This document shows positions 1-8,943 of a stretch of 64,000 bases of DNA, piece after piece; the stretch's first letter is position 1; each line of letters starts with the position of its first letter. Location: the NCBI RefSeq assembly GCF_017808105.1, contig NZ_JADBHF010000006.1:124001-188000 (forward strand), read 5' to 3'. The DNA comes from Brevibacterium renqingii. Lineage in GTDB: Bacteria > Actinomycetota > Actinomycetes > Actinomycetales > Brevibacteriaceae. A program made the position numbers and the translations under genes. The notes beneath the pieces were generated by a model. It made no database searches. It was not told the origin of the DNA and was given only the letters and a program-made list of their open reading frames with translations.

Positions 1-744
1 ACGCTCAAGGTCAACGAACCGGTCCGCGTCAATGGCGTCGGCGTCTACCTCACCGGCAACGGCTATGCCCCAGAAGTGACCGTCCGCGATGCGCAGGGCA
101 ACATCGTCCAGTCCGGACCGCAGGTGTTCATCCCCGACGGCGGCGACCCGGGCTACACCTCCGAGGGGGTCATCAAGGTGCCGGACTCGGCCGGCACCCA
201 GATGGGCTTCGTCGGGGTATTCCTGCCCACCGCCACCCAGAATCAGGACGGCGAGCTCGTCTCGAGCTTCGCCGAGCTGCGCAACCCCTACCTCGTGATG
301 AGCGGGTACACCGGCGACCTCGGACTCGACTCGGGAGTCCCGCAGTCGGTGTACTCCCTCGATGCCGAGAACATGACGGAGATGAGCGACGAGTCCGGCA
401 ACCCGCTCATCATCCAGCTGGCTGAAGGGGAGACCCAGAAGCTGCCGGGAGGCGGTTCGGTGACGTTCGACGGAGTCAAGAAGTACATCGCCGTCGACAT
501 CTCACAGGACCCGACACAGGCGCTCATGCTCATCAGCGCGATCCTCGTCCTGGCGGGACTCGGGCTGTCCCTGTTCATCCCGCGCCGACGCGTATGGGTC
601 CGGATCAAGGACGGCGACGCCGAGGTGGCCGCACTGGCCCGTGGCGAGGATCCGATGGTCGAACGCGCAGTCGCCGACCTGGTCAGGGGCTTGCGCGATC
701 CCGAACCCGACGACGATGGGGAAGAGAGCGACGCGGAAAGATGA
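1..744 (+). CDS. resB: Cytochrome c biogenesis protein ResB, C-terminal part (5' truncated by window edge)
   Basis: The reading frame is open from base 1 and ends at 744, so only the last 247 residues are visible. ResB (Ccs1) is the membrane partner of CcsA/ResC in system II cytochrome c maturation, handling heme delivery and apocytochrome on the outer face. The visible part has the extracytoplasmic family core (VNGVGVYLTGNGYAPEVTVR), the last transmembrane helix (about 520-585, ending in RRR) and an acidic cytoplasmic tail. The next gene is ccsB, its usual partner. Family assignment is by recognition. Confidence 0.9.
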   Translation, partial: TLKVNEPVRVNGVGVYLTGNGYAPEVTVRDAQGNIVQSGPQVFIPDGGDPGYTSEGVIKVPDSAGTQMGFVGVFLPTATQNQDGELVSSFAELRNPYLVMSGYTGDLGLDSGVPQSVYSLDAENMTEMSDESGNPLIIQLAEGETQKLPGGGSVTFDGVKKYIAVDISQDPTQALMLISAILVLAGLGLSLFIPRRRVWVRIKDGDAEVAALARGEDPMVERAVADLVRGLRDPEPDDDGEESDAER

Positions 745-876
745 GTCCGAGCTACTACGCGGAGTAGAATAGCCGCGGAGTGCGAGAGAACCGGAGCTCC
801 CGCAGAGGGCTTCGAGCACATTGACAGCGACACCCGACAGCACGCGATATGAGAGCACCTGAGGTGCGGAGGATGA

Positions 877-1884
877 ATGGACGTCAACACTGACCTCGCA
901 ATGTGGTCCAACCAGCTGATCATCTCGGCGATGATCGTCTACGCCTTCGCCATGATCTTCTATGCCTTCGACCTGTTCGGCTCCCGGGAGCTCAAGGCCT
1001 CTCAGACCGCCGTGGGCAGCACAGCCAGGCCGAGCTCTGTGCGGCGGACGAATCGTAAGACCGCGAGCACTGCGGTCCTCGACCGTCCCGGTGACGACGA
1101 TTCTGCCGCTCCTGCCCCTTCCACTCGGAAGAATCGGCGCAGGGGAGCCCGGATCGGGACCTCCCTGCTCGTGCTCGCCGTCCTGCTGCATGCGGCGGCA
1201 GTCCTCACACGCGCACTGTCCGTGGCTCGGGTGCCGTGGGGCAACATGATGGAATACGTCCTCACGGCCACCACGATCACCGTCATCGTCTATCTCGTCG
1301 TGCTGATCAAGAAGGACGTACGCTATCTCGGCACCTTCGTGTCCGGTGGAGTGCTGCTGTGCTTGGGGCTGGCGATCACCGTCTTCTACACTCCGGCGGC
1401 CAAGCTCATCCCGGCGCTGGACTCGTACTGGATCGCCATCCACGTGCCGATCGCGATCCTCTCGACTGCGCTGCTCTACATCTCGGCGATCCTCGCCGTC
1501 TTCCAGATCCTCAAGAGCGTCCATGAGACCAAGGACCCGAAGTGGCTGCGGTTCATGCACCGACTGCCCGCCAGCACCGATCTCGAGCGGACTTCCTACA
1601 CGATTGCGGCAGTCGGCTTCATCACCTGGACGTTCACCCTCATCGCCGGTGCCATCTGGGCCGAGGTGGCCTGGAGCCGCTACTGGGGCTGGGACTCGAA
1701 GGAGATCTGGACCTTCGTCGTGTGGGTCATCTACGCCGCCTACCTGCATGCCCGGGCCACCCGCGGTTGGGGTCCGACGAAGGTCGCGGTGCTCAATCTC
1801 ATCGGCATCGCCTCGGTGATCTTCAACTTCACCGTCGTCAACGTCTACTTCAACGGTCTGCACTCCTACTCCGGTCTCGACTGA
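877..1884 (+). CDS. ccsB: Cytochrome c biogenesis protein CcsB (CcsA/ResC family)
   Basis: A 335-residue polytopic membrane protein with about eight hydrophobic segments. It carries the tryptophan-rich heme-handling motif WGWDSKEIW at about residues 270-278, the signature of the CcsA/CcmC/CcmF superfamily. It acts with ResB to move heme out and attach it to c-type cytochromes. After the first helix there is a basic, Ser/Thr-rich cytoplasmic loop (about residues 43-90), common in actinobacterial versions. It starts 132 bp after resB and is probably cotranscribed, although a TAGAAT sequence at 763-768 could serve as its own promoter. Confidence 0.92.
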   Translation: MDVNTDLAMWSNQLIISAMIVYAFAMIFYAFDLFGSRELKASQTAVGSTARPSSVRRTNRKTASTAVLDRPGDDDSAAPAPSTRKNRRRGARIGTSLLVLAVLLHAAAVLTRALSVARVPWGNMMEYVLTATTITVIVYLVVLIKKDVRYLGTFVSGGVLLCLGLAITVFYTPAAKLIPALDSYWIAIHVPIAILSTALLYISAILAVFQILKSVHETKDPKWLRFMHRLPASTDLERTSYTIAAVGFITWTFTLIAGAIWAEVAWSRYWGWDSKEIWTFVVWVIYAAYLHARATRGWGPTKVAVLNLIGIASVIFNFTVVNVYFNGLHSYSGLD

Positions 1885-1967
1885 GGGGAGTCGGACACTC
1901 CGACTTCGGCTGAGGGGGGTCGGATACCTGCGGCCGAGTAGGGCCTCTGCCGTGCGGCGGCTCGGTC

Positions 1968-2121
1968 TGCGACTGCCTCAGGGGACAAGGGCCGCTCGAA
2001 CGGCGTGTCGTCGCGCTCCTGAAACGGCGACGGCTCGACCTGCGACTGCCTCAGGGGACAAGGGCCGCTTGAACGGCGTGTCGTCGCGCTCCTGAAACGG
2101 CGACGGCTCGACCTGCGACTG
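1968..2121. repeat. 73-bp tandem direct repeat, two copies plus 8 bp
   Basis: Copy 1 is 1968-2040 and copy 2 is 2041-2113. They differ at a single base (ctcgaa versus cttgaa), and 2114-2121 begins a third copy. The repeat lies in the 369-bp gap between convergent ccsB and the PLDc_N gene, where I see no credible coding sequence. The near-identity points to a recent duplication. Confidence 0.9.
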
Positions 2122-2168
2122 AAAGCTCTGTTTGCATACAGAGCTCTGAATCGCAGAGCGAGCCGTCG
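2101..2168. repeat. Long imperfect inverted repeat (31-bp arms, 6-nt loop)
   Basis: Arms 2101-2131 and 2138-2168 are complementary at 26 of 31 positions. Outer block: cgacggctcg with cgagccgtcg. Middle block: ctgcga with tcgcag. Inner block: agctctgt with acagagct. The loop is ttgcat. The left arm starts inside the second copy of the tandem repeat. It sits between converging genes and could end transcription from both sides, but no T-run follows, so a terminator role is inference. Confidence 0.8.
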
Positions 2169-2253
2169 GCCGCATCAGGCAGGTCAGAGCAGACTGTGCT
2201 GTTTCAGTGGACGTCAGGAAGCCGGACTGTGCTGGCTTGAAACGCTGCGAAAC

Positions 2254-2688
2254 TCAGTTCGAGCGGCCGCGGCCTTCGCCCTTGGTGCCGTGCTCATCGG
2301 AGTCGGCTGAGGAGTCGGCAGCGGAATCGCTGTCCTCGTCGGTTTCGGCGGAGCCATCGTTCGTTGAGGAGGCCTCGTCGTTCTCACGGGCCCGCGGAGC
2401 ATGTTTGCCGAGCTGGACTTCCCGGTCGACCTGGCGGAGGTAGTCCTCGTCGTCATCGGGCGCGACCTGCCCGCGCGGTCGGCTCGGCGAAGCGGACTTG
2501 CCCTCGGAGCCGCGACCGAAGAGATACCAGAGGACGAACCCGAGCACGGGGATGAAGAGGATGATGAGGGCCCAGGCAGGTTTGGGCAGGACTCGAATCA
2601 GACCCCGATCGCGCAACAGGCAATCGAAGAGTCCGTACAGTGTCACCGCAGCCGCCAAGACGATCGCGGCAATGAGAAATCGAGCCAT
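2254..2688 (-). CDS. Small membrane protein with PLD-nuclease N-terminal (PLDc_N) domain
   Basis: A 144-residue protein with two hydrophobic helices. The second leads into VLGFVLWYLFGRG, the hallmark of the PLDc_N family of short membrane proteins. The rest is acidic, low-complexity and Ser/Asp/Glu-rich, ending in basic residues. I chose the start at 2688 because the hydrophobic segment begins right after MARFLIA, and a TATCCT element lies 6 nt upstream (2695-2700), consistent with leaderless transcription. A start at 2730 is possible but adds an unlikely 14-residue extension. The function of such proteins is not established. Confidence 0.8.
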   Translation of the reverse strand: MARFLIAAIVLAAAVTLYGLFDCLLRDRGLIRVLPKPAWALIILFIPVLGFVLWYLFGRGSEGKSASPSRPRGQVAPDDDEDYLRQVDREVQLGKHAPRARENDEASSTNDGSAETDEDSDSAADSSADSDEHGTKGEGRGRSN

Positions 2689-2772
2689 GCATCCAGGATA
2701 GTCCACGAACCTGAGCACCGACTCAAGCATCTGGTGACGAGACGGTCACGATCGAGGGCTAAAATGGGCTCA

Positions 2773-3081
2773 ATGCGCACCTTCTGGCTCTACTCACTCG
2801 CTCGCCTCGGCATCATCGTCGCCGTGGGCCTCGTCCTGTTTCCCTTCCTCGGCCTCAACATGCTCATGGCCGTCTCTGCAATCGTCATCGGCGCACTGCT
2901 GAGCTACCTGTTCCTCGGCAATATGCGTGCACGGGTGGCGGCCGATATCGAAGCCCGTGTGGCCAAACGCGCCGCCGAACCGAAGAAGCGAAGCGCCGAC
3001 GAAGCGGCCGAGGATCGCATCGTCGACGAACGCATCGGCGAAGACGACCACGTCAGCGAAGACGGAGATCAGAACAAATAG
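2773..3081 (+). CDS. DUF4229-type small membrane protein
   Basis: A 102-residue protein with two hydrophobic helices (about residues 4-28 and 30-50), followed by a charged tail rich in Arg/Lys and then Asp/Glu. It matches the architecture of DUF4229 proteins found next to menaquinone genes in actinobacteria. The start at 2773 is preferred over 2764 because TAAAAT (2760-2765) lies 7 nt before it, the leaderless spacing seen elsewhere here. It is divergent from the PLDc_N gene and converges on menA. Function unknown. Confidence 0.75.
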   Translation: MRTFWLYSLARLGIIVAVGLVLFPFLGLNMLMAVSAIVIGALLSYLFLGNMRARVAADIEARVAKRAAEPKKRSADEAAEDRIVDERIGEDDHVSEDGDQNK

Positions 3082-3127
3082 CCCGCCGTGCCCGCAGGTC
3101 GGTCCCGAGCAGACGAACCGGATCCGA

Positions 3128-4060
3128 TCAGAGGGCCAGGCCCAGTCCCATCAGCGCTGAGAAGGCCAATCCGGTCAGTCCTGTCGTCTTGATCGGCGGA
3201 ATGAGCCCGTGCCCCGCAGTCCCGCTGAGAACCGTCTTGAGCGGGCTGAGCGCCGGCACCAGGGCGAGGATCGCCAGAGCGACAGCCGGGTGCCCGTCGA
3301 GGATCGCCAGGGCCAGGAGCGCGAATGGCAGCAGCACCAGCACCGCATAGGCGATGCGGGCGGCATTGTCGCCCAGCCGCACGGCGAGCGTGATCTTGCC
3401 TGCCTCGGTATCGGTGGGGATGTCACGGAGGTTGTTGACCATGAGGACCGCCGAGGCGAGCGACCCGATCGACACGGCCCCGGCCCAGCCGCTGAGGCTG
3501 AGGTGTCCGACCTGCATCCACATCGTCCCCAAGGTCGCGACGAGGCCGAAGAAGACGAAGACGAAGAGCTCGCCGAGGCCCATGTATCCGTAGGGCCGCT
3601 TCCCTCCTGTGTAGAACCATGCCGCGGCCACCGCGGCGGCTCCGACGACGAGGAACCACCAGGCCTGCGAGATGAGGATGAGGACGAGGCCGGCGACGCC
3701 GGCGATGCCGAAGAAGAGGAAGGCCGCACGTTTGACCTCGTGCGCCTCGGCCAGCCCGGTCGCCGTGAGACGGACCGGGCCGACTCGGTCGTCGTCGGTG
3801 CCGCGAATGCCATCGGAGTAGTCGTTGGCGTAGTTCGAGCCGATCTGCAGGCAGAGGGCCACGAGGAGGGCGAGGAAGCCGCGCAGCAGGATCTGCGGCA
3901 GTCCGACATGGTCGGAGCCGCCCGAGATGTCGTCGAGGATGAAGGCGGTGAATCCGCCGAGCGATCCGATCGCGGCACCGGTTCCGATGAGCACGGGTGC
4001 GAGAGCCAGGGGGAGAGTTCGCAGTCGAGCTCCCGAAATCCACTGGGCGGCATCAGCCAT
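3128..4060 (-). CDS. menA: 1,4-dihydroxy-2-naphthoate polyprenyltransferase
   Basis: A 310-residue UbiA-superfamily membrane enzyme that attaches the polyprenyl chain to 1,4-dihydroxy-2-naphthoate, the first membrane step of menaquinone synthesis. The first aspartate-rich motif runs through residues 77-91 (NYANDYSDGIRG, then TDDD). The second is NNLRDIPTDTEAGK, with TLAVRLG after it. About eight to nine hydrophobic segments are present and length is normal. A good ribosome-binding site (ggaaggtgag) precedes the ATG at 4060. menE and menB lie upstream on the same strand. Confidence 0.95.
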   Translation of the reverse strand: MADAAQWISGARLRTLPLALAPVLIGTGAAIGSLGGFTAFILDDISGGSDHVGLPQILLRGFLALLVALCLQIGSNYANDYSDGIRGTDDDRVGPVRLTATGLAEAHEVKRAAFLFFGIAGVAGLVLILISQAWWFLVVGAAAVAAAWFYTGGKRPYGYMGLGELFVFVFFGLVATLGTMWMQVGHLSLSGWAGAVSIGSLASAVLMVNNLRDIPTDTEAGKITLAVRLGDNAARIAYAVLVLLPFALLALAILDGHPAVALAILALVPALSPLKTVLSGTAGHGLIPPIKTTGLTGLAFSALMGLGLAL

Positions 4061-4114
4061 AGGTCTCGCTCACCTTCCTCATCAGTTGTGGAACCGTCTC
4101 ATATTACCGATTGT

Positions 4115-5359
4115 TCACCGGCAAGGGTATTCGGTTCTGCGGGCGTTGAGATCGGCCGCGATCTTCGCTGCGGCCTTGCGGTCGGGTTTGCCGATCGACC
4201 GGCTCGGGATCTCGTCGACGGGGAAGACCAGCTGCGGCAGCAGCTGCCCGCTCATCCCGTGATCGAGACCGGTCAGCCGGCGGGCGAGTTCGCGCGGAGA
4301 CTCTGCGGCGGAGACCGGTGTGGCATCGGCAGTCCCCTCGTCGCCGTCTGCGAGCCTGACGAGGGCGACGACCTGCTTCCCCCACTCAGCGTCGGGCACC
4401 CAGGTCACGAGCACCTCGGCGACGCCCGCGCGCTGCCAGCTCGGCAGCAGCCCGGTCTCCAGCGCGTGCGGGGACACGTTCGTGCCTCCGGAGACGATGA
4501 TGTCATCGGCGCGGCCGAGCACCGTGAGCACACCATGATCGAGGCGCCCGAGATCACTCGTGTGCACGATGCGCCGGCCGCTGCCGTCCGCCTCGAGGCC
4601 GGGGGAGTCCACGGCAGCGATGGTGCCGTCTGCGGTGACTTCGACGTAGGCGTCGGCGACGACGGGGCCCGCCAGATCGATTGTGCCCGCCTCGGTGATG
4701 GTGATGTCGACCCCGTCGAAGGGCACCCCGTTGTATACGCAGCCGCCGGCGGTCTCGCTCATCCCGTAGGTGCGCACCAGCGACAGTCCCGCCTCGGCGG
4801 CGCTGTCGAGCAGGGCCGGTGAGATCGCCGCCCCGCCGAGGAGGATGTGATCGATCCTCGACGCCAGGGCGGTGGCGTGATCGTCGGCGAGGATGCGATG
4901 CAGCTGAGTGGGTACGAGCGAGGTGTAGGTGGGGCGGGACCCCGCCCTGTGCAGCAGCTCGTCGACCTCGGCGGCGAAGGAGGCCGCTGTGAACCTCGCC
5001 GAGGCGGTACGCACCGGAGGTCGCCCCGCCAGCCGAGCGCGCAGCTCCACCTGGAAACCGGCGATGTGATTGACCGGCAGGCACAGATGCCAGGCGCCGG
5101 CGCCCGACAGCGACCGTTCCGTCGCCCGCGCCGAGGTGGTCAGCGCGTGTGCGGACAACGCCACGGCCTTCGCCTGCCCGGTCGACCCCGAGGTGAAGAG
5201 GATGAGCGCCGGCGCCGGTCCGGGCCCGGTCCACGAACTGGGAGCCGCCTCGGTGACGGCGCCCGTGCGGGCGGCGGGCAGGATGAGGATCGAATCTCCC
5301 CGAAGCGCCCGGTCGATGGCCTCGGGCAGTTCGTCGGCGCTGAGTTCGCGTGCGGTCAC
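4115..5359 (-). CDS. menE: o-succinylbenzoate-CoA ligase
   Basis: An AMP-forming acyl-CoA synthetase of 414 residues that activates o-succinylbenzoate to its CoA thioester. Seen in the sequence: the phosphate-binding loop LFTSGSTGQAKAVALS (about residues 54-69), TYGMSETAGG, the hinge region GRADDIIVSGGTN, and the C-terminal lysine motif SIGKPDRKA. The N-terminal region is shorter than in many homologues (about 450-500 residues), as is usual for actinobacterial MenE. It starts with GTG 20 bp after menB ends, so the two are probably one operon reading menB-menE-menA. Confidence 0.93.
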   Translation of the reverse strand: MTARELSADELPEAIDRALRGDSILILPAARTGAVTEAAPSSWTGPGPAPALILFTSGSTGQAKAVALSAHALTTSARATERSLSGAGAWHLCLPVNHIAGFQVELRARLAGRPPVRTASARFTAASFAAEVDELLHRAGSRPTYTSLVPTQLHRILADDHATALASRIDHILLGGAAISPALLDSAAEAGLSLVRTYGMSETAGGCVYNGVPFDGVDITITEAGTIDLAGPVVADAYVEVTADGTIAAVDSPGLEADGSGRRIVHTSDLGRLDHGVLTVLGRADDIIVSGGTNVSPHALETGLLPSWQRAGVAEVLVTWVPDAEWGKQVVALVRLADGDEGTADATPVSAAESPRELARRLTGLDHGMSGQLLPQLVFPVDEIPSRSIGKPDRKAAAKIAADLNARRTEYPCR

Positions 5360-5379
5360 GGTGGTCTCGGGCCGGCTGC

Positions 5380-6300
5380 TCAGTAGTACCAGGGGAACGG
5401 CGACCAGTCGGGGTCGCGCTTGTCGAGGAAGGCATCACGGCCTTCGACGGCCTCGTCGGTCATATAGCCCAAGCGAGTGGCCTCACCGGCGAAGACCTGC
5501 TGGCCCATGAGACCGTCATCGACGAGGTTGAAGGCGAATTTGAGCATCCGCTGCGCGTTCGGGGACTTGCCGAGGATCTCCTTCGCCATCGTCAGGGCGG
5601 CCGTTTCGAGTTCGGCGTGGTCGACGACCTCGTTCACCGCTCCCATGGCGGCCATGTCCTGAGCCGAATAGGTGCGGCCGAGGAAGAAGATCTCACGGGC
5701 CTTCTTCTGTCCGACCATCTTCGCCAGATAGGCGGAGCCGTAGCCGGCATCATAGGAGCCGACATCGGCGTCGGTCTGCTTGAACTTCGCATGCTGGGCC
5801 GAGGCGATGGTCATATCGCACACGACATGGAGGCTGTGACCGCCTCCGGCCGCCCACCCCGGGACGACGGCGATGACGACCTTGGGCATGGTGCGGATGA
5901 GACGCTGGACCTCGAGGATGTGCAGACGACCCGCCCGGGCCGGATCCACACTCTCACGGGTCTCGCCGGCGGCGTACTGATAGCCGGAGCGGCCGCGGAT
6001 GCGCTGATCGCCGCCGGAGCAGAACGCCCACCCGCCGTCCTTCTCACTCGGGCCGTTGCCGGTCAGCAGCACCGCTCCGACGTCCGAGGTCTGGCGGGCA
6101 TGATCGAGGGCACGGTAGAGCTCGTCGACGGTGTGCGGCCGGAAGGCGTTGCGGACCTCGGGGCGGTCGAAGGCGATGCGCACGCAGCCGAGGTCGTTGC
6201 CGTCGGCGGGGTCGATCGCCCGGTGGTAGGTGATATCGGTGAAGTCGAAGCCGGAGACCTCACGCCACAGAGAGGGATCGAAGATTTCTGAGACCGTCAT
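5380..6300 (-). CDS. menB: 1,4-dihydroxy-2-naphthoyl-CoA synthase
   Basis: A 306-residue crotonase-fold enzyme that closes the second ring of the naphthoate. Motifs seen: FCSGGDQRIRG, the oxyanion-hole region VPGWAAGGGHSLHVVCD, SYDAGYGSAYLA, and the family C-terminus ending WSPFPWYY. The start at 6300 is chosen because MTVSEIFDP begins the conserved region. A TAGGCT element (6308-6313) lies 7 nt upstream, suggesting leaderless transcription of the menB-menE-menA unit. An in-frame start at 6360 would add 20 non-conserved residues. Confidence 0.95.
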   Translation of the reverse strand: MTVSEIFDPSLWREVSGFDFTDITYHRAIDPADGNDLGCVRIAFDRPEVRNAFRPHTVDELYRALDHARQTSDVGAVLLTGNGPSEKDGGWAFCSGGDQRIRGRSGYQYAAGETRESVDPARAGRLHILEVQRLIRTMPKVVIAVVPGWAAGGGHSLHVVCDMTIASAQHAKFKQTDADVGSYDAGYGSAYLAKMVGQKKAREIFFLGRTYSAQDMAAMGAVNEVVDHAELETAALTMAKEILGKSPNAQRMLKFAFNLVDDGLMGQQVFAGEATRLGYMTDEAVEGRDAFLDKRDPDWSPFPWYY

Positions 6301-6420
6301 AGTCCCCAGCCTATCGCCTGGGCATGCAGAGTCCGGTCGGCGCCTTGTGGCTCGTATCACATCGGACTACACTCGGGCATCGGCTCCGACAGGCGGAGCG
6401 ACAGTCGATGGGGGACTGCA

Positions 6421-6990
6421 ATGGCGGAAGTGCTGCTCTACCACCACATCCAGGGCCTGACCGACGGGGTGAGAGCCTTCGCCGAGGACCTGCGCCGGGC
6501 CGGCCACACCGTCCACACCCCCGACCTGTTCGACGGCAGGACGTTCGCCTCCATCGACGAGGGGTTCGCCTTCGCCGAGGCGGCAGGCATCGATGAGCTC
6601 CGGGTGCGCGGCACGGCCGCGGCCGACGGTCTGAGCTCCGACCTCGTCTATGCCGGGCTGTCCTTCGGAGTGATGATCGCCCAACAGCTCGCGCAGACGA
6701 AACCCGGTGCTCGCGGTGCTCTGCTCATGCATTCGTGCATCCCGGTCGCCGAGTTCGGCCAATCGTGGCCGCCCGACGTCCCGGTGCAGATCCATGGGAT
6801 GCGCGACGACGAATTCTTCGACGAGGACCTCCCGGCTGCGCGGGAGCTCGCCGGATCCGCCCCTGCGGCCGAACTGTACGTCTATCCCGGCGACCGGCAC
6901 CTCTTCACCGACTCCTCGCTCGGCGCCTTCGATGAAGACGCGGCCGCTCTGCTGCTCGAGCGGGTGCATTCGTTCCTCGCCGGCCTCTGA
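6421..6990 (+). CDS. Dienelactone-hydrolase-like alpha/beta hydrolase
   Basis: A 189-residue single-domain alpha/beta hydrolase. The nucleophile elbow is GLSFG with Ser81, where classic dienelactone hydrolases have Cys. HGMRDDEFF (Asp129 or Asp130) and PGDRHLF (His160) complete a plausible catalytic triad. It is divergent from menB and 68 bp upstream of menC. The substrate cannot be read from the sequence. No recognisable MenH or MenI gene is visible in this window, so its position in the men region makes it a candidate for one of those steps, as inference only. Confidence 0.8.
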   Translation: MAEVLLYHHIQGLTDGVRAFAEDLRRAGHTVHTPDLFDGRTFASIDEGFAFAEAAGIDELRVRGTAAADGLSSDLVYAGLSFGVMIAQQLAQTKPGARGALLMHSCIPVAEFGQSWPPDVPVQIHGMRDDEFFDEDLPAARELAGSAPAAELYVYPGDRHLFTDSSLGAFDEDAAALLLERVHSFLAGL

Positions 6991-7058
6991 ACAGCTCAAG
7001 CCTCTGTGCAGCTCATGGCACTCGGAGGCTCCTCGAGACGTGGGGATAGTCTGGGCCC

Positions 7059-8219
7059 ATGGCCGATTCATCTCTGTCCGCACCCTCGCAGTCCCTCTCG
7101 GGATCGCACACACCGGCCGGGCCGCCGGGAACGAAGGAACCGCTCGATCTGCCCGAACACTTCGAGGACGTCATCGAGGACCTGCATGTGCTCCGTCTGC
7201 CCATGGTCACCCGGTTCCGAGGCATCACCGAACGTGAGGTCGCGCTCTTCTCCGGGCCCGCCGGCTGGGCCGAGTTCTCCCCGTTCACCGAGTACGGCAC
7301 CGAGGAGGCGAGCCGGTGGCTGCATGCCGCCCTCGAATGCGCGGGGCTGCTGCCCGGTGATCGCGCAGGCCAGCCATCTGCCAGCGCCGCCGCAGATGCA
7401 GAGCCCCGGACGGTCGCCGTCAACGCCACACTCCCGGCCTGCTCGCCCGATGAGGTCGAGCCGGTATTGGCACGGTACGGCCATGTCGGCACGGTGAAGG
7501 CGAAGGTCGCCGAACACGGTCTCGACTCCCTGGACGAGGACATCGAGAGGCTGCGGGAGTTCCGTCGTCTCTTCCCCCGCACCGACCTCCGCCTGGACGC
7601 CAATGCCGGTTACTCTCTCGACGACGGACTGCGAGCCTGTGAGCGGTTCGCGGACTTCGACCTCCAGTACTTCGAGCAGCCTGTCCCCGGCGTCGAGGAC
7701 ATGGCCCGACTGCGCGAGGAGCTGGTCGGCAGGGATCTGCCGATCGTGCTCGCCGCAGACGAATCGATCCGCAAGGCCGAGGACCCGCTGCGGGTGGCCG
7801 CTCTCGGAGCCGCCGAGGTCATCATCGTCAAGGTCCAGCCTTTGGGCGGGATCGCCGCGGCACGTGCGGTCATCGACGCCTGCGGGCTGCCGGCCGTGGT
7901 GTCCTCGGCCCTGGAATCATCGGTCGGTCTGGCTGCCGGGGCGAGGCTCGCAGCCCAGCTGCCGCGCACCGTCCGCAGCCGCGCCCTTCTCGGTGAGAAC
8001 CCGGCCTGCGGACTGGGCACCGTCCGGCTCTTCGCGACCGATGTCGTCGCCGACAGTGCGGGGATGCGCCCGGTCGACGGAGCTGTTCCCGTGACGCGGA
8101 TCGTCCCGGACCGCGACCGCCTGCAGTCTCTGGCGGTAGGCCAGGGGCGGTACGACTGGTGGGCCCAGCGCCTCCAGCAGTGCTGGTCCCGGCTGCGCAG
8201 CGGGGACCGGTCGGTCTGA
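7059..8219 (+). CDS. menC: o-succinylbenzoate synthase
   Basis: A 386-residue enolase-superfamily enzyme that dehydrates SHCHC to o-succinylbenzoate. The catalytic set is visible: KAK at 147-149, the metal ligands in RLDAN (Asp180), FEQP (Glu206) and ADES (Asp234), and the opposite lysine in IVKVQP (Lys258). Residues 1-38 form a Ser/Pro-rich extension before the usual N-terminus. The start at 7059 is supported by TAGTCT at 7047-7052, 6 nt upstream, the leaderless arrangement. Confidence 0.93.
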   Translation: MADSSLSAPSQSLSGSHTPAGPPGTKEPLDLPEHFEDVIEDLHVLRLPMVTRFRGITEREVALFSGPAGWAEFSPFTEYGTEEASRWLHAALECAGLLPGDRAGQPSASAAADAEPRTVAVNATLPACSPDEVEPVLARYGHVGTVKAKVAEHGLDSLDEDIERLREFRRLFPRTDLRLDANAGYSLDDGLRACERFADFDLQYFEQPVPGVEDMARLREELVGRDLPIVLAADESIRKAEDPLRVAALGAAEVIIVKVQPLGGIAAARAVIDACGLPAVVSSALESSVGLAAGARLAAQLPRTVRSRALLGENPACGLGTVRLFATDVVADSAGMRPVDGAVPVTRIVPDRDRLQSLAVGQGRYDWWAQRLQQCWSRLRSGDRSV

Positions 8220-8220
8220 G

Positions 8221-8928
8221 TCAGCCTGCGTTGGCGACCGCGTCGACGAACGCCTCGGCGGTCTTCGCGACGGTGGACTCCTCGATGTCGACGACATTGG
8301 CCGCGGTGACCACGTTGTTGCCGATACGTGCGCTGATGGAGTGCGTGTTGAGGATCGTCTGCCCGCCGGCATCGATCGTGGCTTTGACTCCGACGGTCTC
8401 ATCGGCACCGGCGACCTCGGCGTCGAAGGGTTCGAAGCTCATCGCCATCTCGATGCCTTGGGACTTGACGGTCACGTCACTGCATTTCTCGGTCACCTTG
8501 GTCGATGCCGCCAGCTGGGAACCGGCGGCGTCCTCGTCGGCGAGGCTGACGAGCGCGACGGACAGCGTGTTGTCGCTCGAGACGCCGGTGACCTTGTCAC
8601 TGGCCTCGGCGGCATTGAGTGCCGCCATCGACAGGTCCTTGCATGCGCTGGGCTCGAACTCGGCCTTTTCGAGAGCTTTCATGGCCTCACTGCCCGAAGC
8701 CGCGGTGGTGTCGATGGCTTTGAAGGCCTGTCCCTCCGCGTCGGTGGATTCGAGGATCTCCTTGAGCGTCGCTTCGTCGAGCTGAGTCGCCTGCGGGGCG
8801 TCCTCGGTCGCGGCCGGTGCGGCATCGCCGCCGGACCGATCCTGTGCCTGGCCGCTGTCCTGGCCACCCGAACATCCTGCAAGGGTCAGACCGGCGATGA
8901 GCGCGATGGCTGGGAGTGTGCGTTTCAT
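8221..8928 (-). CDS. Predicted lipoprotein of unknown function
   Basis: A 235-residue protein with a signal peptide and lipobox (LTLAGC, Cys at about 19), then a Gln/Asp/Ala-rich linker and a mixed alpha/beta domain with one more conserved-looking pair of cysteines. It should be anchored to the outer face of the membrane. I do not recognise the family. It converges on menC, with the stop codons 1 bp apart, and shares its strand with the esterase upstream. The 15-bp gap between them suggests cotranscription. Confidence 0.75.
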   Translation of the reverse strand: MKRTLPAIALIAGLTLAGCSGGQDSGQAQDRSGGDAAPAATEDAPQATQLDEATLKEILESTDAEGQAFKAIDTTAASGSEAMKALEKAEFEPSACKDLSMAALNAAEASDKVTGVSSDNTLSVALVSLADEDAAGSQLAASTKVTEKCSDVTVKSQGIEMAMSFEPFDAEVAGADETVGVKATIDAGGQTILNTHSISARIGNNVVTAANVVDIEESTVAKTAEAFVDAVANAG

Positions 8929-8943
8929 GATGGGCCTCTCGAG

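Noticed and set aside
1968..2121. CRISPR-like array
   Set aside because: There are only two directly adjacent 73-bp copies with no spacers and no cas genes nearby.
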